Assembly (NCBI GenBank): GCA_027346925.1
Contig: DAIERH010000002.1
Location: forward strand, 1 to 58,362
Origin: Geobacter sp.
Lineage (GTDB): Bacteria; Desulfobacterota; Desulfuromonadia; Geobacterales; Pseudopelobacteraceae
Direction: 5' to 3'
Length of the DNA: 58,362 nt
Position 1 is the first letter of the stretch. Each line of letters opens with the position of its first letter. This document shows, one piece after another, positions 26,401 through 34,718 of this stretch. The notes below the pieces were generated by a model, which was given only the letters and a program-made list of their open reading frames with translations, was not told the origin of the DNA and searched no databases. Both the position numbers and the translations under genes were made by a program.

Positions 26401-27597
26401 CGGGGCACCAACAATGGTGTCGTTTCCTTCTCGAATAGCTGGGCGGAGGGTGTCGGCTGGCGTGGCGGGTTCCTCCTCGGGCGCGACAGTCTCAACCGAT
26501 TTTCCTTTTCCCTGTTCCTGATCACTGGGGGGGGCTCCTTCCTCGTCTTCGATGACAAACCGGCGGCTCTTGATCTGCTCTGCCAGGTCACTTGCCTTCG
26601 GTTTTTCTTCTGGGGTGTACGGTAACTGCTTCTGTTCGACCGGTGCCGGCGCGGTGGGCTTATCCTTTGCCACAACAGGCTTCGGCTGCGTCCTCGGTGG
26701 CATGGTGCGCTCTTGTGCTATTGGCGCTTCCGGTGCCACACCTTCAACGGCCATCCTCTTCTTGAGTGCAGCCTGAAAGCTCTCCGGGTCAAGGCGGGCA
26801 ATTTTTGCCTCTGCCTCCCCCTCGCTCATGCCGTTTTTGACCAGTCCGGCCCTAACGTCGTCGATGCTCTGGATGACCAACCCGCGCTCTCTGTTGGTCA
26901 TCATCCGCCACCAGTCAGAGTTGCGGACGGCGCCGGGGATCTCCGTGGCACCAGTGAGCAAGCCTGCGCTGGCACCGCCTACAATTGCCTCGTCAGCTAT
27001 ATCCCGGCCAGAATTTGACGCCTCAGTCGCCCCAACAATGCTGCCGGTCGCCGCCTGGGTGACAATACGACCGATCCTCCCGGCATTAGCAAGGCCGAAC
27101 GTGGCATTGACAGCACTGGCGATGCCTTCCCATGGGGCGATCACGCCAGCAAATTGGCCAGCGACTTCTGCGCCCTTGCTCGGGGTTAACCCGATTGACG
27201 GCATGGCTTCGGTAGCCTTGTCTATCTGCTTTCCGGCCAAACCAAGGGTAAGCCCACGGGCGACCCCCATTGAGCCGCTCACTGCCATACCACCCAATTC
27301 GCTGGCAGCCTGCCGTGTTTCTTCCGGAGTCTTGAATACACGACGCCCGCCAGATATGCCCATCACGTCGCGGGCAGAACTTAATGGCGTGACTCTGGTC
27401 GGTGAGAATACCCGCTGGTATGTGGGTTGTGCTTGTTGTTGGGGCTGCAGTGACTGCTGAGGTGGTTGCTGCACCGGTTGCTGTTGGGGAGGGGATGTAG
27501 CCGGCTCATCTTCAATGACAAACCGGCTGCTGGATATGGGTGCACGGGCTGGGGGTGTGTTTTCGGCGTCGTCCTCAATTACAAACCGACCGGCCAT
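17419..27597 (-). CDS. giant polyvalent virion-associated protein with SAM-dependent methyltransferase domain
   Basis: 3392 aa; DFFPTPPEVAADMVERAGIKPGMKVLEPGGGTGNIAEKM...VILNPPFSADIEH; RFVIED motifs; long coiled coil. Confidence 0.8.
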   Translation of the reverse strand: MAGRFVIEDDAENTPPARAPISSSRFVIEDEPATSPPQQQPVQQPPQQSLQPQQQAQPTYQRVFSPTRVTPLSSARDVMGISGGRRVFKTPEETRQAASELGGMAVSGSMGVARGLTLGLAGKQIDKATEAMPSIGLTPSKGAEVAGQFAGVIAPWEGIASAVNATFGLANAGRIGRIVTQAATGSIVGATEASNSGRDIADEAIVGGASAGLLTGATEIPGAVRNSDWWRMMTNRERGLVIQSIDDVRAGLVKNGMSEGEAEAKIARLDPESFQAALKKRMAVEGVAPEAPIAQERTMPPRTQPKPVVAKDKPTAPAPVEQKQLPYTPEEKPKASDLAEQIKSRRFVIEDEEGAPPSDQEQGKGKSVETVAPEEEPATPADTLRPAIREGNDTIVGAPGSTHPEIIDANGIGPDHERGFVAGDGEFMTRAEAKDWMKQNQPELYDAWVKENGEGAAGELHSQDLNAATEEVQNAVEEGQIQPGGVTEHPGNDGEIRPDGQDRQQPARKPEAGAPASGSGGDEAGRGEIKRTFEPQAITKEKLPADTAKLTPSKAEKGKYYHATAQDIQAYVDKYGDGNLYRVANIKSIGNGLDNGFDGYKHQFAKGQSAKVHSFTTSLEDAKRVLDNSEDGDNLIVYRISPADVHGEFTVQVPSERGKDNALHVQSPVPAPINKATVVYRKGEWLEGGANDSRGTDERAEADQRQAADIRDDAGAGQAGGGSAAEEVRLSHTLPEQYTTAAHDDLMKVLADGEPVEPATVQQAFKSLRENKEAIKAELAKSTIPELLKRMGSFGAARYKGEKKATIVSAVYNDMVTDFAYLDGNGMLSYSMGKDAMAEAVQKRVDRITPENLKAHAEKIAQQREEYRQRREGYVKAIKNPETWEDFQKYKQLGYKIEDLPQEKRDLYDELHAEHNKEVAAKQTERKATVRAASGTVESSIVETKHTKTGEDLFVVKTAERVERDVYNEWNTTAKRLGGWYSSYAKGGAVPGFQFKTKENAEAFQKYLTGDTEAATEAVKDRIETKQETRKENAAERLTALAESMEEKANGVLNADRLTNTAKRAAQANSTEDAARKQIALAKTIRNIAEAIQEGEAKHLEGISAGTHVETLDSILNMAKFRNLQKNGKDGWSVSEERHRPPNTDDIEHVEYPYPAAHRDNLRKIGQYLQQKPGGVRDGDWLMKKYKEPGGPEWGVEFRNQVDIERLEGALKKAGTTNRDIKYDVENTVDRMVNYKRLQKMGLVDLPTLRAGLREYLQFKDEGPKADKAKQLERALVGKNVGVDFFPTPPEVAADMVERAGIKPGMKVLEPGGGTGNIAEKMRDTGADVDVAEISEPLREVLEAKGFNLVGRDFLDYEPGAIYDSVILNPPFSADIEHVRHAYELLKPGGKLVAIVGEGSFGNQKKHAEFKQWLEDNGASEEKLPEGTFTDRTQLRTTGANARLIEMEKGEESGSLNEKPAPLRMDGTTRPEKPTKQPAPEFTALHPKAQEKFNAAWDARDIAGMKDLLHMDNKGLRAEFASRTGEKLPRTVKGTDAAVEEYFTRVQDMEPEQSAMSQKSEVSEDTLIDAGLLYHDPRNDLWKYKFSHEQGNFFTANTKEDAIERASAAYDKMPESERLTKQQRFDKATAKQDAELERRYGKMSVPELEERLERLGGEIASLQKAGEREFNGGGRRTAAAVSNEGARAAGQEKMDLARYIETRKARADYEAARVTGQDTPAEVVAEAVKTAKKEGTPLKEQKKYLLANIEDAIKEAPDAPTPERMKLQNELGDLRGALTDAHNRKDEAGTKLNLWKDPQYFQDSTPERRQEMIAQFQSAHDVADADMKRVTPQIKAAQQALRDASAYVTIHVPDDGTFEVYNSKNALQNFKKQVETLFPSAEKAQAKSTGYGNLPKQTTVKPPPLEGAGVFTGELGTWHGTGHLMVKGEPQIKIKPSKDKTVNERNEAWKANPPDISRMLPDKKNLDRVENIDFVGHGTAGAGGKNGEVLAVSGNPIDTADKAYARLRVEGKPDVYVDQDYFLYAKQHYPNAEIYADGNKQGPVLFYENGGPVAVVMPVREHTLSAEMKALKVPKGETANHQTPKGTELYDITSVVPLALKELTKLAKSGREAMPHLEAIGRAAYEDGARKYQDFTRSMKEKLGDLWDRFKGLIQATWENVKRIVGNERGSTEGDDLRKVLIRRHNEFLDKADEAVTRGDEETALKWLARADELAKQIRPEKSNVIPLSVKPTSQQRTTGIKNDVTEEERDTIGKSPVEVETRRTFGDAFERGKALVDSGQVDPRLLAASLAEKPRALSAEESVTLIYDRMRLQNDHVAVMEQIEKATAAGDQVSLAENRQRLAKIEDDINTNDEAARRTGYEQGLGLAARKMMIAEDYSLARSIQRVRVAIGKPEIPEAVRTKIEALTKQLDEAMAKSKAHEERIAELEAQRKVTKIHNEEASAPRRQRAGEKAVARKSMDTEFKSLAGKLRSILSPNKLTMNFDPEAVVVLAEMARNRVIAGITDAKAIIDDIYEELKDIPDLEKRDIRDAISGYGHSYKMSQEEIQVEMREARRQMRLISALEDAEAGQPPLHSGLQRDPVSDTVRDLQHQVKEAMKASGIDSQSTRTPEEQWKTSLDAAKTRLRNQIHDITEQIKTGKKTPKKIGLKYDEEANALKAERDRLKKALEDIEGKPGLSDEQRVRIATNAVEKSITELDRQIKTRDVLPHPKTSTPPETPELQALRKKRDGLRSKRDELRKAYQEMQKKQVPDESPEMQQLKKFMADTERQVKAATDAAQRSLDEYTRRIKENDLAPGKKTSATPETPELKALRDRRDALAEQYKQMQRDAKPAVDPEQVALKAYKTRTMKRIADLQEMLNTGNYEKSARRVLKMDPEAIRLKAETERLKEAINTEIRKQELANRTAAQRGLDWLVKWRRAVILSGAQTIGKLTTAASLRQITTPLEELVGGVLSHTPYISRIAAKAPREGGGLNVRAEAAAMRQWFAKQTYMDAWDVIKTGRGELDRLYGKKHDLPPEAIEFFGHIHGALKIMPKRAEFNRSLQKRTEWYMKNGYDVSDPVTQATLFAESYVDANRAIFMQDNAMVTAYRMLINYARHKGTGGRAAATGLQMVMPIVKIPTNFVAETLSYAAGGAKAIAKVIGAKGIEGLKPEEADYVMRALKKQGIGAAVLVLGYLAADSIGGYYQQGERRKQDDVKAGGLRVFGVDMPRWALHTPALEVLQIGATLRRVEDHYAEKGKEHGTAAGVFAGAKGVIEEVPFFEQPVRMGEAMRTAESAGQWGGQFAESLLVPPDLRRISKMTDMAGDEQIPREQRNLWQILQADIPGQRGKLPLDMAKVKRMQIDKLADIMENAPSDVVEELKPAFRKKFRNSKGLTQEERERYLEIIRE

Positions 27598-27608
27598 GGG
27601 GACCTCGA

Positions 27609-29318
27609 TTAGTTTATTTCAACCCACTGATTACCGTTCGATTTATACCGCTTTCCCGTCTGTTTGTCACGTAGAACCTTGCCGTTGTACAGCGCAGCGT
27701 TTGGCATGGAACTGAAACCGTTCCTTGAATCATCCTGGACGGTACGTTCGTTCTTCTTCTGGACGCTGCCGCTGTTTTTTTGGTAATACTTCTCGACTTC
27801 GGCTTGCACCTCCTTGTTTTTGGACGCCTTGGCCGCTGCACGAACATCTCCCTCGGACCATTTGTCCGCGGCACTCTTCACATCCGCCTCGATGTCGTCA
27901 CCAAACACGCCCCCCTTCTTGCCTTTGAAGTAGTCCACCAAGGGGCTATTGCTCGGGGTATCCTGTCTTGGAGCCGGTCGGCCTTCAATCTGTGCATCCG
28001 CCTGCCGTTCTGCCTCACTTTGCCGTTCGGCAAATTCCTTGCCCTCCCAATCGGGATCTTTGCTCAAAAGCGCCAGTTTCTCTTTAACCAGGGCGTCCCG
28101 GCGTTTGCTGCTGTTGTCGCGGTTTTCCATCCGGAGTTCTCTCTGATTGGCGCGACGGTCTGCGCCTTCTTCCCGGATGGTCGCTCTCTTGTCGGCGTGC
28201 TCCTCGCGTATTTCGGCTCTGCGATCCAGTGCCCTTTCTTTGGCGTCGGGGTCAGGGGCTCCTGGTCTGAGATTGCCCTGTTCGGTGAGATAACTGAACC
28301 CGGTAGGTGAATCCTTGTCCGCGACGATGTCTCTTGTGAGCTTGTCCTTGGGGAACCGGGCTTCAGCGTCCTTTTCGGTAACCGAGTAGCCCGCTTTACC
28401 CATGAGCTTGATGTACTGTTTCCGTGCCTCCACTGGGTCCGTATCAGCGTCGATCTGCTCCAAAACAGTTGCATCGGCCTGTGCCCGCTGCCGCGTTTCT
28501 CCCGCCTTTTTGACCTCCTCCATGAGTTTGCCATTGCCCTCCACCTGCGCCAAAGCAGGCAGTAGCAGGTTGCCGAAAGCGGCCCCCTTGGAGACGTACT
28601 GCTGGAGAATTGAAAGCGGTATCTGGTGGATCGTAGACTTGTCGCCTTCGCCTTTGGTCAGGGGGGTGGGCTTGCCCTCTTCGCCCTTGATGATCGGGAT
28701 AACGGAACCCTGGTCCATGTCGATCAGGAATGATTCAGCCTCTTTGCCGTTGAGCAGCCGCTTAAACGCCACGTTGAAATTGTCGACTAGCCCCGGCGCG
28801 TTCTGGTCGCTGATCCTGACCTTACGCTGTCCTTGCGGCATCTGTTGTGCCTGTTGAACCAGTGCCGGGGTGATCTGGCCCATGGTCTGCTGCAAATTGT
28901 GCAAGGCCGACACCTGTACCGTGGCCTCCTTGGGGTCGTCAGACAACATCGGTGCTTGCTTCTGGAGGTGCAGCACTGCGTCGATTTCTTCAGGGGAGTA
29001 TTCCGGCTGCGTCCCGTTCGCCATGGCCTGATAGTTCTTGGTCATGGCTGATGTGATGGGACCTTGAAGTATCTTGTGTTCTGCCTGAAGTTTCAGCGCC
29101 TGATTCTGTGCGGCTACGGCGGGCCGGTCTTCCTGTTCCCACTGCTGCTTCTGCCGCTCTTCCGACATGCGGAGGTCATTCATCTGCCGGCGCTGGGCTG
29201 CGTCTTGCTTCTCAATCTCCAAGCGGTCGTTTTGGTTGAAGACCTGATTGAGCTTGGCGAAGGAATCAATACCGGCTTCTATGGGGTTGGCGAATGGGGA
29301 AAGACCGAAACGGGCCAT
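27609..29318 (-). CDS. coiled-coil virion (ejection-type) protein
   Basis: 569 aa, Q/E-rich; adjacent to the giant protein. Confidence 0.5.
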   Translation of the reverse strand: MARFGLSPFANPIEAGIDSFAKLNQVFNQNDRLEIEKQDAAQRRQMNDLRMSEERQKQQWEQEDRPAVAAQNQALKLQAEHKILQGPITSAMTKNYQAMANGTQPEYSPEEIDAVLHLQKQAPMLSDDPKEATVQVSALHNLQQTMGQITPALVQQAQQMPQGQRKVRISDQNAPGLVDNFNVAFKRLLNGKEAESFLIDMDQGSVIPIIKGEEGKPTPLTKGEGDKSTIHQIPLSILQQYVSKGAAFGNLLLPALAQVEGNGKLMEEVKKAGETRQRAQADATVLEQIDADTDPVEARKQYIKLMGKAGYSVTEKDAEARFPKDKLTRDIVADKDSPTGFSYLTEQGNLRPGAPDPDAKERALDRRAEIREEHADKRATIREEGADRRANQRELRMENRDNSSKRRDALVKEKLALLSKDPDWEGKEFAERQSEAERQADAQIEGRPAPRQDTPSNSPLVDYFKGKKGGVFGDDIEADVKSAADKWSEGDVRAAAKASKNKEVQAEVEKYYQKNSGSVQKKNERTVQDDSRNGFSSMPNAALYNGKVLRDKQTGKRYKSNGNQWVEIN

Positions 29319-29329
29319 GGGGGGCTCCT

Positions 29330-29521
29330 TTACATTGCATTGATGGCGATCATGGCAATCAAGGACGCTGCCGAAGCGCCCATACTGATTTCCTGCTGTT
29401 TCTGCGCCTCGTCCAGTTGCTTATTGGCCGTCTGCCGCTCCTGCTCCTGGGCGCTGAGTCGGGCAAATCCGCTCAAAGCGTTCCTTTCGTACCCCGTGCC
29501 GGCTCCGATCATTCCAGGCAT
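29330..29521 (-). CDS. small hypothetical virion protein
   Basis: ORF in operon register. Confidence 0.5.
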   Translation of the reverse strand: MPGMIGAGTGYERNALSGFARLSAQEQERQTANKQLDEAQKQQEISMGASAASLIAMIAINAM

Positions 29522-29522
29522 G

Positions 29523-30089
29523 TCACCCTCCCTGTGTGTACTTGGCGTTCGTGCTGCTCTGGACTATATTGGGATTCGGGGCACTCCCCAGCGCGATCAA
29601 CTCATCCTGAGTAGCCACATTGGCCCGCGCCCTGTTTTCCGCACCGGCCACCCCGGCAGCTCGCGACAGGCTCCGTATCCTGTCTGATACCTGCTGCTGC
29701 TGCGCGTTCGGGGCGATACCCCGGGCAGCCAATTGTCGTCGCTCTACTCCGGCCAGCGTGTCAAACGTTTGATTTGCCGCATTGCCTGCTTGTCCCACCG
29801 CCTGTGTGAGAACCTGCGGGTTGTTCAAGGACGACTGCCCCAACAGATTCAATTCTACCGGCTTGAACACGCTCTCCCAGTTGGCAAACTCAGAAGCAAG
29901 AATGTTGGCCGCCATGTTTTGAGCGTTCCCAGAAGTGTTGAGGGGGATATAATTGTTGCCGGCATAAGTCCCTCTCATGGCATATTCATCGGTGTTTCCA
30001 GTAGAACCAAGATTACTGGGTATCCTGCGGCCTGGGGGAATAACGTATGTCTGACCAGGTTCGACTGGTCCGTCATATTGGCCTTGCAT
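29523..30089 (-). CDS. virion-module hypothetical protein
   Basis: ORF in operon register. Confidence 0.55.
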   Translation of the reverse strand: MQGQYDGPVEPGQTYVIPPGRRIPSNLGSTGNTDEYAMRGTYAGNNYIPLNTSGNAQNMAANILASEFANWESVFKPVELNLLGQSSLNNPQVLTQAVGQAGNAANQTFDTLAGVERRQLAARGIAPNAQQQQVSDRIRSLSRAAGVAGAENRARANVATQDELIALGSAPNPNIVQSSTNAKYTQGG

Positions 30090-30098
30090 ACATCCTCC

Positions 30099-30746
30099 TT
30101 ATCGTGCCGCGGAAAACCATGGCCGGGTGTTGAACGCCGGCAGGTTCTCATCGCTCTGCATCACACCGTAACTGTCGGCAGGCGCTGCATTCATGTCGCT
30201 CTGCAATACACCAAAGCTGCCCGTTGTCGCCGGACGACTCATATACCTGTTAACCCCAGCCACAGTAGCCCCAGCGATAGACCCGGCCGCATTTTCGTAT
30301 GCGGCTTCTGTCTGCAGGTCCGCTTCCTTGTCCCGGATGGCCGACTGCACCGACTGCCCGGCGATCTGTTCCTGCGTCTGCTGCGCCGTGGTCTGCTGCC
30401 CTCGGCCGATGTCGACGATATTCTGCAGCGAGCCAAGTTGTCGCTGTCTCAGCTTGCCTTGAGCATTGGCCTGCGCCTCAGTGGCCGCTTCCCCCACGTT
30501 ATCCATCTGCTTGGTGACGGCGACGGGGTTCGACTGGCGGGTGATGGCCCCCTTCATGACCTCGGCGTTGACCTGGCCGGCAACGTTCCTGGCCTGTGCG
30601 GGCGTAGAGGTATTGGTGACAGTCTGTTTGATGTGCTTGTCGATGAAGGGTTTGTACGACTCCTGGTAGTAGTTCCAGAGCTTCGTGTTGTTCTTCTGCT
30701 CCTGAATCTGGTCCTGCGTCTCCTGGACTCCGCCGCCACCGTCCAT
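30099..30746 (-). CDS. virion-module hypothetical protein
   Basis: ORF in operon register. Confidence 0.55.
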   Translation of the reverse strand: MDGGGGVQETQDQIQEQKNNTKLWNYYQESYKPFIDKHIKQTVTNTSTPAQARNVAGQVNAEVMKGAITRQSNPVAVTKQMDNVGEAATEAQANAQGKLRQRQLGSLQNIVDIGRGQQTTAQQTQEQIAGQSVQSAIRDKEADLQTEAAYENAAGSIAGATVAGVNRYMSRPATTGSFGVLQSDMNAAPADSYGVMQSDENLPAFNTRPWFSAAR

Positions 30747-30747
30747 C

Positions 30748-31131
30748 TCACACCTCCGCCACGTAAGTGGTCATGCCGCGTCGCCACCCCGGCATCCGGT
30801 CGAATCCCCGCCTGGGTGATCCCATCTCGATCCTCGTCGCCCCGGCATTGCGGGCAATCTCTTTGAGAAAACTCATATTTCTATCCCTTTTACCATTTTC
30901 GCCGTAGGCAATCCAGACAAAAAGGATTTTCACGCCCTGCCGCTCCTTCACTTTCACGATGGCGAAGCTGTCGTCCTCGTCATTACAGAACAGGAACGCT
31001 TTCTGATCCTGGCAGGCGGTGAACACCTCATCCTCGGTCCAGTCGCAAAGGTCGATGTACCGGTTCCGGATGGCCGTGATTCGCCCAACGATGGCGGGCC
31101 AGGCATCTTCCAGTGGATAGGTCACGATCAT
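30748..31131 (-). CDS. GNAT-like / phage internal protein
   Basis: 127 aa ...EIARNAGATRIEMGSPRRGFDRMPGWRRG. Confidence 0.5.
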   Translation of the reverse strand: MIVTYPLEDAWPAIVGRITAIRNRYIDLCDWTEDEVFTACQDQKAFLFCNDEDDSFAIVKVKERQGVKILFVWIAYGENGKRDRNMSFLKEIARNAGATRIEMGSPRRGFDRMPGWRRGMTTYVAEV

Positions 31132-31469
31132 TTGGAGACCACCTCCAACTGCCAGTAGTCGGAACCGTCCGGGTTCAGCCCCATGAACCGAACCTGGATA
31201 TTGGCTCCCTTGCCGGTCCCGCCGACATCCACCAGCCCGGACACGACCGTTACCACCGTGTTCTGCGTGACCGTCGTTGTCGTCCCTCCGGATACCAGTT
31301 TGCCGATGGCCGATAACTGTGCGTCGGTGACATAGCGACGATCCTTGCTGTCGTTGACGTTGGCTGTGGTCAGCACCGACTGCGTCTCGTTGAAGTACGC
31401 CCGGATGTTGTTCAGGGCGCGGATACAGTCGTCCAGAGTCCGTACGAAGCCGATCACTGGCCCTTTCAT
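31128..31469 (-). CDS. hypothetical virion protein
   Basis: MKGPVIGFVRTLDDCIRALNNIRAYFN; overlaps neighbours by 4 nt. Confidence 0.55.
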   Translation of the reverse strand: MKGPVIGFVRTLDDCIRALNNIRAYFNETQSVLTTANVNDSKDRRYVTDAQLSAIGKLVSGGTTTTVTQNTVVTVVSGLVDVGGTGKGANIQVRFMGLNPDGSDYWQLEVVSK

Positions 31470-33817
31470 ACCGGCAACTCCTGCATGGTGCTCGCCAGGT
31501 AGATAGCCGTCACGCCCCCCTGGATGATAACGTCGCATTCCTCGGTCAGGTCCATGTCGGGGTGCCGGAAAGCGTCACGTGACGTGGCCGTGAGCGACAC
31601 TATGCTTGTGCCCCCGTCCGAGTTGTAGTACGTGACTTGGACCGTTACCGGGTACGCCGTGGCGATGATCTTAGCCGCCCTGAAAGTCGTTGGATGGAAC
31701 CGATATCGCTTCGTGGTGACGCTCATGGTTCGGAGCGTTGTCCCCCGGGCGAACGCAACGACATTGCCCCCCACTACGAGGTACAGAGCCCCTGAGACGG
31801 GATCGGCATAGCCGGCCGTGGCGTAGAAGTCCAGGGGGACGAAGTCGCCCGTCTGGGGGTCGAAATAGAAGCCGGCCTGGGTGGCACCGTTGGTGTAAAA
31901 GCCAACGTACTTCTCCTCCCAGAGGTACCCGGAAAGGGTTGTCGGGTTGTACGTGTCGCGCCACTCGTCTGGGGAGATGATGTCTTTGGTGACGATGGTG
32001 GCAGAGTTGATGCCCATCATGGCCAGGCCGTCCGTGCTGGCATAGATGACAGCCGGCCCGACCTGAACCACGCTCCTCTTCGAGATACAGCCGAAACCGA
32101 CACCGAGCTTATCCATGACATAGTTGGAAGGGGCATTACCGGTGACCAAATATGGGACGCCCTGAGTCAGTACCAGCACCGAAGTACCAAAGGCGCCGAG
32201 TCCCATCACGGGAACGTCTGTCGGTTTCTGGTAGCTTACCGGCCAAGCGTAGGGGAAGCCCGGCACGCTGAACAGTACGAGGTTGCCGGAGAAGGCTGCC
32301 ACCGTCTCATTGGCCAGGGGGGTGAGCCCTTCCACTCCGGCGGGCGGGCCGTCCCATTCGGTGGACTGCAGCACCTCGCCAAGGGCAGCCGACAACGTGG
32401 TGTCGCTGTAGGTGCCGGTCGCCAGGGGGATATTGACCAGGAACTGAAGGATCTCGTTGCCGGCGGCGTCCACGTTCGATCGATAGATGTTCTTGCTGAC
32501 GATGTTGTAGTTCGGATCAGCGGTGACATTGGTGTCCGTAATGGCCACGGCGTCACCATCGAAGACATCCACGATGTTCGATGCCAGAGATGGCGGCCCT
32601 TCGTTGCCGTATCCGTTCACCAGCGTTTCTACGTAGTATCTTGACTGGATCAGCGTCCGATCAAGGACCGGCGTAAATACTGGCGTGACCTTGAAATTGC
32701 CCGACACGAATGTCCCGAACGCCGTGCTGTCAATGCCGTCAAGGGTGAAATTATTTGCGTCGGCAACGGTGATCGTAGTTTGCACGGTGGCAAGCTGTGT
32801 CATGCCGACCATGGTATTGAAGGTAACCACTGTGCCGTTGATGAGCCCGTGGTTTGCGGCCGTCACCTGTGCCGGGTTGGCTTTGGTGACGGCCGACATG
32901 GCTACATTAGAATAGTAGGTGGAGTAGTCGCGGGCTATCAGTGTCCAAGTGCCCCCGCCAAAGGCAGGAGTGTAGGTTGTTGTATCGATACCTATACTGA
33001 AACTGTTGGCATCAATCCTGGTTATCGTGCATTCATATCCGTAATTCACCAGCAGGCTGAGCCCAATAATCTTCAGGTGAACCTTATCCCCAGTGGTAAG
33101 CCCATGGTTTGCGCTGGTGACTACCCCGGGGTTTGCTTGGGTGATATTCTGGATGTCGCCAGTCGGCATAGCGAAGAGCCCGTTGAGTAGGAATGACTCT
33201 TGTGGGCCGCTGAACACTGTAGGGTACTGGAACGACAGTGTTTTGCCGTCAATGGACGGTATCCCAGTGCCTGAGAATTTTAGTTGTAGCTGGCTGTTCT
33301 GAGATGTCAGACCGGCTACGGCGCCTGACACCTCAGTCACCCGTGTTGATGCCGTTGTTGTATCAAAGAAGTCTTTGGTGATCGATGTAATGGCATTGAA
33401 CTCAGGGATGGTCGAGCTAACCGCAGACAAGGCATGTGTTGGTGCCGGAGGCGACGGGTAATACCACTTCTCTGGGTAGGCAGTCCCGCCTGAGTTGTAC
33501 AGCGTCGAATCCGTGACCTTGAGCGTCCCACTCTCGGTGTAGAACACCCGGTGGAACGAGTCGTTCGCCAGGGGGGCGGTCATGGCCTTAACATCGCTGT
33601 TCCACGCCAGGAACTTGCCGGCATATTGATATAGGAACAGACTGAGCAACGGGCCGACGTTGGCCGGAGTGTTGTTGAACAGGTCAGCAAGCAGTGCCTC
33701 GACCCCGCCATGGTCGAACCGGCAGTCAACGGCCGCCTGTGACTTCCCATCGGGGAGCAGGAGCGGGTCTTTGATCTTCGGCAGGATGCCGCCGAACTTC
33801 GCAATGGTCAGGAGCAT
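31466..33817 (-). CDS. large tail/stabilisation protein
   Basis: 783 aa, beta-rich, in tail module. Confidence 0.55.
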   Translation of the reverse strand: MLLTIAKFGGILPKIKDPLLLPDGKSQAAVDCRFDHGGVEALLADLFNNTPANVGPLLSLFLYQYAGKFLAWNSDVKAMTAPLANDSFHRVFYTESGTLKVTDSTLYNSGGTAYPEKWYYPSPPAPTHALSAVSSTIPEFNAITSITKDFFDTTTASTRVTEVSGAVAGLTSQNSQLQLKFSGTGIPSIDGKTLSFQYPTVFSGPQESFLLNGLFAMPTGDIQNITQANPGVVTSANHGLTTGDKVHLKIIGLSLLVNYGYECTITRIDANSFSIGIDTTTYTPAFGGGTWTLIARDYSTYYSNVAMSAVTKANPAQVTAANHGLINGTVVTFNTMVGMTQLATVQTTITVADANNFTLDGIDSTAFGTFVSGNFKVTPVFTPVLDRTLIQSRYYVETLVNGYGNEGPPSLASNIVDVFDGDAVAITDTNVTADPNYNIVSKNIYRSNVDAAGNEILQFLVNIPLATGTYSDTTLSAALGEVLQSTEWDGPPAGVEGLTPLANETVAAFSGNLVLFSVPGFPYAWPVSYQKPTDVPVMGLGAFGTSVLVLTQGVPYLVTGNAPSNYVMDKLGVGFGCISKRSVVQVGPAVIYASTDGLAMMGINSATIVTKDIISPDEWRDTYNPTTLSGYLWEEKYVGFYTNGATQAGFYFDPQTGDFVPLDFYATAGYADPVSGALYLVVGGNVVAFARGTTLRTMSVTTKRYRFHPTTFRAAKIIATAYPVTVQVTYYNSDGGTSIVSLTATSRDAFRHPDMDLTEECDVIIQGGVTAIYLASTMQELPV

Positions 33818-34546
33818 CTACATACCCTCAGCGTCTGACTTCGCCTTTGCCGCTTTACCGGCTCCGAGCTTCTGCAGGAACATCTGGTAGAAGGCTGTCC
33901 CTTTGGCCTGGGCGTTGGGGATCTCCGTCTCTTCCACCAGACACCGGTAGATGATGTAGTCCACGATGGCCGGCACGTAGGAGTTGTCCAGCGGGAAGTC
34001 CGTGGGAGTCACGTTGTCGTTCTGGACGAGAGATGTGACTTCTGCCGGGTAGCAGGAACAGATAAGCGAAGCGGCTTGCGTAGTCGTAGGGGGAGGCGGG
34101 GGAAAGACATAGAACACCTCCGGGTTGCGGTCATCCCGCATGACGTACTGAATGGTGTCATCACCGGCAAAAGCGTACCAGCCGGGAAAAAGCCGGTCCA
34201 TCTGTGCCTTGGTAATCAACTGGACGCTAGAAGTCAGGTTATTGCTGAGGTTTACGACCCCCTCGACATCGACGAGGAACAGCGCCCCAGGTGGAAGGTT
34301 TTGCCGCGGTCCGGCGGCAAGTTGAACGTTGCCGAACGTTACGGCGTAGGCTTCCGGCTTTAGGTTGACGATCTCCTTTACACCAAGGTTCAGGTACGGG
34401 AACGTCTTGGTCGTAGACCAGGTAACCTTGGTGATGTCCTTCAGTTGGGTACCTACGATATCGAGGATCTGGGCACATGTGTCGGCATTGATCTGTAACG
34501 GTTCAGCCCCACCGCCCGGCCCGCCTCCGTCAATTATCTGTGGCAT
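33818..34546 (-). CDS. head-tail adaptor/tail hypothetical protein
   Basis: ORF in tail module. Confidence 0.55.
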   Translation of the reverse strand: MPQIIDGGGPGGGAEPLQINADTCAQILDIVGTQLKDITKVTWSTTKTFPYLNLGVKEIVNLKPEAYAVTFGNVQLAAGPRQNLPPGALFLVDVEGVVNLSNNLTSSVQLITKAQMDRLFPGWYAFAGDDTIQYVMRDDRNPEVFYVFPPPPPTTTQAASLICSCYPAEVTSLVQNDNVTPTDFPLDNSYVPAIVDYIIYRCLVEETEIPNAQAKGTAFYQMFLQKLGAGKAAKAKSDAEGM

Positions 34547-34718
34547 CGCTCCCCCTCGCGCTTCCGTGTTCAATTTCCTTACGTTTTACCATACTTGTCA
34601 GGCACTCACAACAGTGATCACACGGCGCCGTTGTGAGATAGTGGCACTGCGGACAGACATGGGTGAGATGCCATAAACCGCCTGGTGCCATCGGTACGTC
34701 GCAGTTGGGGCAGTTCAT
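34530..34718 (-). CDS. zinc-ribbon mini-protein downstream of a G12 tract
   Basis: MNCPNCDVPMAPGG...CPQCHYLTTAPCDHCCEC. Confidence 0.65.
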   Translation of the reverse strand: MNCPNCDVPMAPGGLWHLTHVCPQCHYLTTAPCDHCCECLTSMVKRKEIEHGSARGSDATDN

